Below are positions 6,901 to 11,720 of a DNA stretch of 11,887 bases, piece by piece. Below the pieces are notes generated by a model that did not search any database, was not told where the DNA came from, and saw nothing but the letters and a program-made list of their open reading frames with translations. The translations under genes were made by a program, and so were the position numbers. How positions within the stretch are numbered: position 1 is the stretch's first letter; the number at the start of each line of letters is the position of its first letter. Source of the DNA: Bdellovibrio sp. (lineage in GTDB: Bacteria; Myxococcota; SpSt-1050); NCBI GenBank assembly GCA_020725805.1, contig DYEF01000079.1:1-11887 (forward strand). Reading direction: 5' to 3'.

Positions 6901-9475
6901 TGCAATCCCTGTCGGTCTTACAGTTATTCGGCGGCAGCTTGAAACACTTACCCTGAATACACTCATATCCCGCCTTGCAGTCCTCGTCTGCCTTGCACTC
7001 CGCAGCAGTGCATACGCGGTTGATACACTTCATTCCAGGGAAAGGACAATCAGTATCCTGCTCACAATAAAAAGTCGGGAAGCAGTTGTGATTATAACAG
7101 TGCCAGTTATATCTGCAGTCGGAATCTGTGTTGCAGTAGATAACCATACAATATCCGTACTCACACCTCTCATCGGGTTTACACTCATCATCGTTTTTGC
7201 AATCGGGTATAAACTGACAGACTCCGTCCTTACAATACGTCCCGTCCTTACAATCGACATCGCTCTTACAGAGTGTATATTTCTGGCATACTCCTCCGAG
7301 GCAGACATGGTAGACGGGGCAGTCTCTGTCGGTATTACAGCTTATCTTTTTTATACAGGTGTGGTCAAAAAGATTACAGACATATCCATCGGGACAGTCC
7401 TTATCTCCTTCGCATTCCGGCATTGGTTCACACTTTGAGTTGAAGCACTGATACCCGAACGGGCAGTCAGAATCGGTCTTGCAGAGGACTTTGGGTTTAC
7501 AGGTTCCGAATGAACAGTAATAATCCTTCGGACAGTCCGAATCCACCTTACACTCTGTATAAATAACACAGGCTCCGTCCCTGCACACATATCCTGACGG
7601 ACAGTCCTTATCGTATTTGCAGTTCTGAATCTGACACTGATTATTCACACACCTGTAGGAAGGCGGACAATCTGTATCGTAAATGCATTGGGGAGAGTAA
7701 CATTTGTAATCCCTGCAGAGCCATCCTTTGGGGCAATCGGTATCCTTTGTACACTCCGGCTTGAATACACACTTGTACATCTCACAGACATAAGGGTACT
7801 TGCAGTCAGAATCGCTTCTGCACTCTCCCTTGAATACACACTTGTTATATTCACAGACAAATCCGTAGGCACAGTCTGACGAAGTTTTGCACTCCAGAGG
7901 GCAGACCGACCATGTTCCGTCAGGATTCACACACTTCTCATTGGGACCACAGAAGAGATTAGCGCAGCATTGATTGAGCCTGTTTACAACCTGACAGCTC
8001 TTCTGCTCTATCGAGTTCGAGATACAACCCATATACGGGTCACAGTCACAATCAGTCTTACACTCTTTTGCCTTACATACGCCATTAGAGCCGTCGGGAT
8101 TTACGCACTCTTTCCCTTCGGGGCAGGACGGGTTAGTGCAGCACATATTTAATCTGTCTGTCGCCATACATATACCGTTTGTGCAATTCTCTGAATAACT
8201 GCAGTCGCAATCAGTCTTGCAAAAGGTCAGAGGTTCACACCTGTTTTCCCTGCAGTAATAACCTTTCGGACAATCAGCATCTTCCTTACAATATCCTTCC
8301 TTCGGAACACATATATACTGCCTGCATTCATACCCTTTCTCACACTCCGAATCAGTACGGCACTGCATAGCAAACTTGCAATACCTCTCTTTGCATACAT
8401 ATCCGTAAGGGCAATCCTTATCGGTATTACACTCCCCCGGGCACTTCGAATAACTCCCGTCGGGATTTACACAGGATTCGCCAACAGGACAATTATAATC
8501 ACCGCAGCATCTGTTTTCAGAGCCATCAAACGAGCAGTATTGCAGAATAGCATTACAATTACCTTTCCCGATACAATCACAGTCGTTTGTGCATCTTCTG
8601 TTATTACAAATAGCATATGAGCCATCCTGATTAACACACTCTCTACCTTCCATACAATCCGGATTATCGCAGCACATATTTATTCTGTCCGCATACTGGC
8701 AGACATTATCGATACAGGCCATCGAGAAGTCACACTGACAGTCATTGGAACATTTGGACTGCTTCGGCACACACTTGCAGAGGTCTGTATCGCAATAATA
8801 TCCGTATTTGCACTGCTCATCTATAGAACATTCCTTGCCGTAACATTTAGTCTTCTTATAACATTTGCAGTCATAACAGAATTCATCCTTTCCGCATTCG
8901 GAATCAGAACGGCAATCACACTTCTGACATTTGCCTGATATACAGAAATATCCGTAGGGGCAATCTTTATCGGATTTACAATTATCATTGGGAACACACT
9001 GGTTCCCGACACATTCGTAGCCGTCGGGACAGGCCTTGGTGAGTGAACATTCGACCTCCTTGCATATTCCGGCAATACATTTGTTGTTCTCAGGGCAATC
9101 CGAATCTTTGCTACAACTTTCGCCTTTGATGCATTTGTGGTCTTTACATATATATCCGCTTCTGCAATCCGCGTTTACTACACATTCATAACTTTGCTTT
9201 TTACAAAAACCATCTACGCATTTCTCCCCGTCTTTACAATCAGAGTCTTTGATACAGTTGCCGCTGCTCAGACAGACTCCGTCTATGCATTTCTGACCCG
9301 AAACGCAGTCCGAATCGGTCTCGCACTGCTTCTCTGCCACACATCTGTTATTTACGCAGCTGAAACCCGACGGACATTCCGAACTGTACATACAGGTATC
9401 AGGCGCAGTCCTGCCGCACGTAGTCAGAACAAGTGCAAAAAGAAATAATCCCAGACAGAAATATAAATTTTTCAT
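3923..9475 (-). CDS. Giant exported cysteine-repeat protein (1850 aa, 72 units), putative lipoprotein
   Basis: Almost the entire chain from residue 28 is a run of 72 units with consensus C-x5-C-x5-C-x4-C-x5, as in CKTDSDCPSGYKCINNQC: about 320 cysteines and many Asp residues. I know such repeats from Myxococcota secreted proteins, where they draw Dickkopf-N or EB-module-like matches; no enzyme motif is visible. With two disulfides likely per unit, it should form a long, stiff, protease-resistant extracellular rod. Residues 1-19 are a hydrophobic signal, with TTCG at 18-21. Cys20 could be lipidated, although Thr at -1 departs from the usual Gly/Ala/Ser. I chose the ATG at 9475 because AGGAGG lies 6 nt upstream; an in-frame ATG at 9508 has no ribosome binding site and would put a charged extension before the signal. 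It lies between an exported ASH/PKD protein and an OmpA protein, suggesting a shared surface structure. Function unknown. Confidence 0.92.
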   Translation of the reverse strand: MKNLYFCLGLFLFALVLTTCGRTAPDTCMYSSECPSGFSCVNNRCVAEKQCETDSDCVSGQKCIDGVCLSSGNCIKDSDCKDGEKCVDGFCKKQSYECVVNADCRSGYICKDHKCIKGESCSKDSDCPENNKCIAGICKEVECSLTKACPDGYECVGNQCVPNDNCKSDKDCPYGYFCISGKCQKCDCRSDSECGKDEFCYDCKCYKKTKCYGKECSIDEQCKYGYYCDTDLCKCVPKQSKCSNDCQCDFSMACIDNVCQYADRINMCCDNPDCMEGRECVNQDGSYAICNNRRCTNDCDCIGKGNCNAILQYCSFDGSENRCCGDYNCPVGESCVNPDGSYSKCPGECNTDKDCPYGYVCKERYCKFAMQCRTDSECEKGYECRQYICVPKEGYCKEDADCPKGYYCRENRCEPLTFCKTDCDCSYSENCTNGICMATDRLNMCCTNPSCPEGKECVNPDGSNGVCKAKECKTDCDCDPYMGCISNSIEQKSCQVVNRLNQCCANLFCGPNEKCVNPDGTWSVCPLECKTSSDCAYGFVCEYNKCVFKGECRSDSDCKYPYVCEMYKCVFKPECTKDTDCPKGWLCRDYKCYSPQCIYDTDCPPSYRCVNNQCQIQNCKYDKDCPSGYVCRDGACVIYTECKVDSDCPKDYYCSFGTCKPKVLCKTDSDCPFGYQCFNSKCEPMPECEGDKDCPDGYVCNLFDHTCIKKISCNTDRDCPVYHVCLGGVCQKYTLCKSDVDCKDGTYCKDGVCQFIPDCKNDDECKPDERCEYGYCMVIYCNTDSDCRYNWHCYNHNCFPTFYCEQDTDCPFPGMKCINRVCTAAECKADEDCKAGYECIQGKCFKLPPNNCKTDRDCKPGYVCNFGYCSQKPECALDQDCPAGYRCKDGKCEKAGCVSDVDCPAGYRCLNGQCQQQTGCKSDADCSYGYLCINGQCQQNVCKTDCDCPEYLACGNGMCAPLSSRRNACCTMPWCDPGIGCVNKDGTWSKCPGSCKYDTDCPMGYKCVNGQCLYQPQCKVDTDCPSGYKCINNQCVYSPVCKTDSDCKPGYKCQNGQCVYLPQCKSDSECPENYKCINNQCTFSPQCQKDTDCTAGFKCINYKCVFSGQCRTNNDCPYGYECINYSCSFAGECQYDYECQQGYKCQSYYCVPTGCTTDKDCPDGYICNKGNCQFTGQCHNNSDCPAGYACKNYYCQFVGECTKDSECQTGYKCINFFCSYQGQCLVNSDCPAGHICQNRQCVFNGECKTNSECQSGYICKDFKCVFGGECKTDSECPQNYKCISFKCIFQGQCIKDSDCSPGYVCTNNVCSYAYQCKTDQECGIGYLCLNNKCQYMGQCTKDSDCPSNMRCYNYSCILKPECEKNSDCPYGKICDFYTHTCVTNKYCQSDGDCGSGFICISNQCSQLIPCKSDGDCPSGNYCNQGICTFIPSCTKDSDCKTGYRCDYGYCQPGSCTKNSDCNYNWLCHYGICYPPLYCSTDKDCPFEQQVCRNYVCTVPSGGCQKDTDCTPPEACLGGVCYYMWPQMCRTDADCDANTKCSFGYCLPREGCETDADCPAGYRCLYESCEPKDKCYSNLDCKSGQVCVNGKCTVSGGCVIDADCNAGYQCINGLCTFAGQCRTDSECPKGSVCINYQCIVKKDCTKDADCPTGQICDLFMSICTPRLSCNNDGDCPPLSLCFGDTCMTTRLCNTDADCSANSYCSFNVCYPRPDCRLDSDCKSGERCDGGRCQPIGCSSDAECNRDFTCHAGRCIPPFYCESDIDCPFYGLQCINRMCVNPGGCEKDSECPKNQYCLGGACYFMPAINCLTDKDCSTGMICEFGYCQYEPQCFSNIDCGPGEWCRKGTCTK
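3986..4549 (-). repeat. Eight-unit super-repeat, copy 3 (units 64-71, residues 1643-1830)
   Basis: Third copy: DLFMSIC in the first unit, a 22-aa fourth unit (GRCQPIG), IPPFY ending the fifth, CPF with a six-residue loop in the sixth, a long YFMPAIN tail in the seventh and FGYC in the eighth. A final ordinary unit, 72 (residues 1831-1850), closes the protein at Cys-Thr-Lys. Confidence 0.8.
4550..4825 (-). repeat. Spacer units 60-63 (residues 1551-1642)
   Basis: Four ordinary 23-residue units separate super-repeat copies 2 and 3, giving a 12-unit period between these copies. The first, with CPAGYRC, resembles unit 32, which follows copy 1. Confidence 0.8.
4826..5392 (-). repeat. Eight-unit super-repeat, copy 2 (units 52-59, residues 1362-1550)
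   Basis: Units match copy 1 in order: DFYTHTC in the first, a 22-aa fourth unit with GYCQPGS, YNWLC and YPPLY in the fifth, CPF plus a six-residue loop in the sixth, a long YYMWPQM tail in the seventh and FGYC in the eighth. Confidence 0.8.
5393..6493 (-). repeat. Uniform tandem block, units 36-51 (residues 995-1361)
   Basis: Sixteen consecutive units, fifteen of 23 residues and one of 22. Most follow CxxDSxCPxGYKCINxxCxFxG(Q/E). The linker before the next unit usually ends in Gln or Glu, often GQ or GE. This is the most regular part of the protein and lacks the special units seen elsewhere. Confidence 0.85.
6494..6652 (-). repeat. Enlarged ten-cysteine unit 35 (residues 942-994)
   Basis: The fifth and only solitary enlarged unit: CKTDCDC start, RRNACC turn, CVNKDGTW and a terminal CPGS. 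It immediately precedes the longest run of uniform units. Confidence 0.85.
6653..6853 (-). repeat. Ordinary cysteine units 32-34 (residues 875-941)
   Basis: Three standard units of 22, 23 and 22 residues between the first eight-unit block and the last enlarged unit. Units 32 and 33 share CPAGYRC and an identical 24-bp DNA segment. Confidence 0.85.
6750..6839. repeat. 24-bp identical direct repeat, 66-bp period
   Basis: Bases 6750-6773 and 6816-6839 are identical over 24 bp and encode the CPAGYRC core of units 33 and 32. Most other units encode similar residues with different codons, so this pair looks like a comparatively recent local duplication or conversion. Confidence 0.8.
6854..7414 (-). 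repeat. Eight-unit super-repeat, copy 1 (units 24-31, residues 688-874)
   Basis: Eight distinguishable units in fixed order. The first is long, with an extra two residues before its last cysteine (NLFDHTC). The fourth is short (22 aa, ending GYCMVIY). The fifth has YNWHC and FPTFY. The sixth begins its loop CPF with six residues to the next Cys. The seventh has a long tail (FKLPPNN). The eighth carries FGYC. The same order recurs in copies 2 and 3. Confidence 0.8.
7415..7891 (-). repeat. Ordinary cysteine units 17-23 (residues 529-687)
   Basis: Seven standard units of 22-23 residues with the usual C-x5-C-x5-C-x4-C spacing. They lead into the first copy of the eight-unit block. Confidence 0.85.
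7892..8221 (-). repeat. Enlarged ten-cysteine units 15-16 (residues 419-528)
   Basis: A second adjacent pair of enlarged units, 53 and 57 residues. Both start CKTDCDC and contain a (D/N)RLNxCC turn and CVNPDG(S/T). Unit 16 has a five-residue insertion between its fourth and fifth cysteines. Confidence 0.85.
8222..8431 (-). repeat. Ordinary cysteine units 12-14 (residues 349-418)
   Basis: Three standard units of 23, 24 and 23 residues, for example CNTDKDCPYGYVC, separate the first and second pairs of enlarged units. Confidence 0.85.
8432..8752 (-). repeat. Enlarged ten-cysteine units 10-11 (residues 242-348)
   Basis: Two adjacent units of 53 and 54 residues begin CxNDCxC, with Cys in place of Ser of the usual C..DSDC. 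Each adds a second half with a CC pair, then C, then CVN(Q/P)DGSY and a final C. Each has ten cysteines. Three further copies occur downstream (units 15, 16 and 35). Confidence 0.85.
8753..9394 (-). repeat. Cysteine units 1-9 (residues 28-241)
   Basis: Nine N-terminal units of 22-28 residues. Units 1-6 are ordinary four-cysteine units. Units 7-9 gain extra cysteines (5, 6 and 5), for instance YDCKC in unit 8 and DLCKC in unit 9, and lengthen just before the first enlarged units. Repetition is at protein level; the DNA copies are diverged. Confidence 0.85.
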
Positions 9476-9481
9476 TGTATT

Positions 9482-9487
9482 CCTCCT
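9482..9487 (-). promoter_or_regulatory. Ribosome binding site fixing the start of the giant repeat gene
   Basis: The minus strand reads AGGAGG with a 6-nt spacer to the ATG at 9475-9473. The alternative in-frame ATG at 9508 is preceded by AT-rich sequence without any Shine-Dalgarno match. The translation from 9475 begins directly with a standard signal peptide. Confidence 0.85.
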
Positions 9488-9523
9488 CTGACAGAGGGTA
9501 GACACCATATAAACATAACAAAT

Positions 9524-9529
9524 ATTATA
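9524..9529 (-). promoter_or_regulatory. Putative -10 box for the giant repeat gene
   Basis: A perfect TATAAT on the minus strand lies about 50 nt before the start codon. No good -35 box stands at 16-18 nt; TTGATG occurs with a 20-nt spacer. A weak -35 would fit a promoter that needs an activator, and a palindrome lies further upstream. The call is from sequence only. Confidence 0.35.
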
Positions 9530-9573
9530 CCCGCAATAATATAAAAATGCATCAAAATTTTATTTTGCCGGTA

Positions 9574-9595
9574 TATATGACTTATATGTCATATA
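9574..9595. promoter_or_regulatory. 22-bp perfect palindrome, candidate operator
   Basis: TATATGAC-TTATAT-GTCATATA is an 8-bp perfect inverted repeat with a 6-nt spacer. The inner half-sites ATGAC-N6-GTCAT have the layout, though not the exact sequence, of CRP/FNR-family sites. It lies in the only sizeable gap between the ASH/PKD gene and the giant gene, centred about 67 nt upstream of the start site implied by the TATAAT box. The regulator is unknown. Confidence 0.4.
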
Positions 9596-9619
9596 GGTAA
9601 TATTAAGTCACATTTACAG

Positions 9620-9659
9620 ATTTTGCTATTACTAATAATAAAAGCTTCGAAAGCAAAAT
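9620..9659. other. AT-rich inverted repeat, possible weak terminator of the ASH/PKD gene
   Basis: Arms ATTTTGCT (9620-9627) and AGCAAAAT (9652-9659) pair over 8 bp around a 24-nt loop. On the minus strand the alternative small hairpin GCTT-TCG-AAGC (9654-9644) is followed by TTTTATTATT. Both stems are weak and AT-rich, so termination, if any, is probably partial. Confidence 0.25.
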
Positions 9660-9677
9660 GAACGGTAAATGAAAAAA

Positions 9678-11660
9678 TCACCTCAGTTTACAGGTGCAGC
9701 CGATGCACTTTGATATACTTCTGAGTGTCCACGGCTGAAGCGGAACTACTTTTACAGTATCACCACTACCCTTTTTGGGCCACTGGATTATCGCCACATC
9801 CCAGGCCTGTTTGGATTTATTGAGTGTAAAAGGTCCGAAAATCCATTCCGGTTTGTTTATTCCGTTTATATAGAGTTTTACCCATGCATCAGATGAGCCA
9901 ATTCCCTGATCGTTAAAATAATAAACCGTGATTTTGTAATTGCCTTCAGCAGGGCTGACGATATTTATATTCTCTGGCCCAAACCCTTCTACATCATCGA
10001 TATCAAGTGTCGGGTTATCCTCTACTGCCGCTTTATAATCGGGACTATCTGTATCCGGTTCACAGGTCAGCACACACTTATTTCCCCCTTTATAACAGGC
10101 CGGGTCTCTTGTAAGCAGAGATTCACCGGCATCATTTGAGCTTATACAGACAGCATCAACCCCGTAATTCGGTATACACTCGGGGTCACAGGTATTCCCG
10201 AGAGGGTTCTGGCAGCAAAACTGACTATCGCCCGAATCCGCAGGCAACTCCTCGGTATCGCCCGGCTCACCTGCATCCGTTGTCCCGCAGATATTCTTAT
10301 ACGGTACAGGACTCCCCCAGTCGGGATTACGGTTGCCTGTATAGCAATCACAGGGGCAGGAAAACATTCCGTCACTCCCCTGAGGTTCATAGGATATTGC
10401 CGAGAGATTTATAAGATGCAGGTCCATATCTGTCAGAGGGGTATTCCATCTTAACTCTATATGCAGTGCCTGTGCGGCATAACCCTGTATAGGACAGAAT
10501 GCCGGATTGCTCTCGAGCGATGTGGCATCCTTTACAATGAGTTTTACCTTATAATCACCCACAATATCCCCGAAGAATTTCGTTATATCCTTTCTGGAAT
10601 CCTTGAAATGAGTATTCCTCCCCATCGCACAGTCAAAACAATAATCAGAGCCTTCGGGGATTATCTCTCTGCTGTTCTCGTCCTTTGCTACATTCCACTG
10701 AAATCCTACAATCGGGTCATCATTGGGGTCTGTCGAGAACTTCCCTGAAAGTTCTATTTCGCCCGGAACAGCGAGCTGAACAGGATTATTTTCATTGCAC
10801 TCAACCCAGTTTCCTTTTACTTTGGCATATATCTTTGCAACAGGTGGTTCATTCTTTGGCTGTTCTATTCCTCTGCCCTTGAGATTTATCTTTGCCTCAC
10901 GGTTTTCGGGGTCATCGGTATGCAGAGTCAGGATACCTGCATATTCCCTTATCTGCTGGGGGATAAAGCTGACAGTTACCGTTAGTGATTCACCCGCCTT
11001 AACTACAACAGGCAATTCCCTTATGTCCGGCTGGGTTATTGCAAAAGAATCCGGGTCATTCGAAAATTCAAATTTGTAAATGGAGAGCGGACCCGCACCT
11101 GTCCCGTTCCAGTTCGAAACGACGAAATCCCTTGTCTGGGTATATGTAACCCATACATTCCCGAAATCCAGTTCATTTTTATCAAGACTCATCTTCGGCA
11201 GCATCCCCTCGCCGCTTACCGGAATCTTCAGCTCCCTCTTACTGAGAGTCTGCGCATTACTCTTGATTAGAACAAAATACTTATAGATTACAATGTCAGC
11301 CGGAGTAAATGATATTACAACTGCCTCAGGCTTGCCGTTTGAAACCTTGAGAGTTGATTTGTCTGACTTAAAGAGTCCCGAGGGAGCAGGATTCCCCTTG
11401 TCATCAACAAAGAGTATCTCAGAGACCTCGAGTTCCCTGGACTTCTGGACGGTATTCGAGATATAAACCGTGATATCCTTTTTGAATAATTTTGCCACCT
11501 TTCCGAAGAGCAGTTCTGTCACTTCCCTGGACTTTGTCTCATCCAGAACCTTAATATCCGGAGATATAGAACCAATTGAAGTCTCGTCATCGCAACTGCA
11601 TCTGATGAAAAGCAGTGATAAGACAAGCAATACCAAAAAATAGAGTCTGCTTACTGACAT
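9678..11660 (-). CDS. Exported ASH/HYDIN-PKD protein with C-terminal DxDLHL domain
   Basis: An envelope protein of 660 aa with no recognised enzymatic motif. Residues 1-20 are a hydrophobic export signal ending IRCSC; lipidation at Cys21 or Cys23 is possible, but neither has a standard lipobox. Two ASH/HYDIN-like (choice-of-anchor D) Ig domains occupy about 34-152 and 155-265, the second with LDFGNVWV and FVVSNWNGTG. A PKD-like domain (272-378) contains STDPNDDPIVGFQW. The C-terminal domain (398 to about 640) is a type I know from Myxococcota: DMDLHL (411-416), NPDWGS (445-450), LDIDDVEGFGPENI and WDVAIIQWP (620-628). An insert at about 451-535 holds nine cysteines. A GGGAGG site (complement of 11670-11675) lies 9 nt before the ATG. 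The 202-nt gap to the giant gene leaves co-transcription uncertain. A role in binding or assembly at the cell surface is inference. Confidence 0.9.
   Translation of the reverse strand: MSVSRLYFLVLLVLSLLFIRCSCDDETSIGSISPDIKVLDETKSREVTELLFGKVAKLFKKDITVYISNTVQKSRELEVSEILFVDDKGNPAPSGLFKSDKSTLKVSNGKPEAVVISFTPADIVIYKYFVLIKSNAQTLSKRELKIPVSGEGMLPKMSLDKNELDFGNVWVTYTQTRDFVVSNWNGTGAGPLSIYKFEFSNDPDSFAITQPDIRELPVVVKAGESLTVTVSFIPQQIREYAGILTLHTDDPENREAKINLKGRGIEQPKNEPPVAKIYAKVKGNWVECNENNPVQLAVPGEIELSGKFSTDPNDDPIVGFQWNVAKDENSREIIPEGSDYCFDCAMGRNTHFKDSRKDITKFFGDIVGDYKVKLIVKDATSLESNPAFCPIQGYAAQALHIELRWNTPLTDMDLHLINLSAISYEPQGSDGMFSCPCDCYTGNRNPDWGSPVPYKNICGTTDAGEPGDTEELPADSGDSQFCCQNPLGNTCDPECIPNYGVDAVCISSNDAGESLLTRDPACYKGGNKCVLTCEPDTDSPDYKAAVEDNPTLDIDDVEGFGPENINIVSPAEGNYKITVYYFNDQGIGSSDAWVKLYINGINKPEWIFGPFTLNKSKQAWDVAIIQWPKKGSGDTVKVVPLQPWTLRSISKCIGCTCKLR
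10056..10310 (-). other. Cysteine-rich insert in the DxDLHL domain (residues 451-535)
   Basis: This stretch interrupts the domain between NPDWGS and LDIDD and holds nine cysteines (458, 482, 483, 491, 495, 505, 522, 529 and 533). It also has an acidic low-complexity run at about 461-478. Residues 482-505 closely follow the spacing of the second half of the enlarged units of the neighbouring giant protein. Confidence 0.6.
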
Positions 11661-11691
11661 ACCACAGTTCCTCCCTGTAATTGGGTATCAT

Positions 11692-11720
11692 ATTATAATT
11701 CAGCAACCTGTAAAAGTAAA
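11692..11720 (-). promoter_or_regulatory. Putative promoter of the ASH/PKD gene
   Basis: On the minus strand TTTACT (11720-11715), a 17-nt spacer and a perfect TATAAT (11697-11692) precede the gene, placing transcription start near 11685, about 25 nt before the ATG. The -35 box matches the consensus at four of six positions. Confidence 0.35.

Noticed and set aside
6728-7438. 236-aa open frame on the plus strand inside the giant repeat gene
   Set aside because: The repeated Cys, Asp and Gly codons of the sense strand give few stops in this antisense frame (TGC/TGT read as GCA/ACA). Many similar antisense frames occur across 3923-9475. The Thr/Ile/Val-rich translation reflects the antisense of the repeat, not a membrane protein.
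3926-9394. Regular 66-69 bp periodicity as a possible CRISPR array or satellite DNA
   Set aside because: There are no conserved direct repeats separated by unique spacers. The periodicity is that of 22-23 codons in one continuous reading frame, and the DNA copies differ widely at synonymous sites.
3923-9475. EGF-like or thrombospondin type 3 repeats
   Set aside because: EGF modules have six cysteines in about 40 residues and type 3 repeats have DxDxDG calcium loops. These units have four cysteines in 23 residues with a single acidic pair, closer to Dickkopf-N/EB-like patterns.
9473-9508. Start of the giant protein at the ATG at 9508
   Set aside because: It lacks a ribosome binding site and would add a charged 11-residue extension before the signal peptide. 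AGGAGG stands 6 nt before the ATG at 9475.
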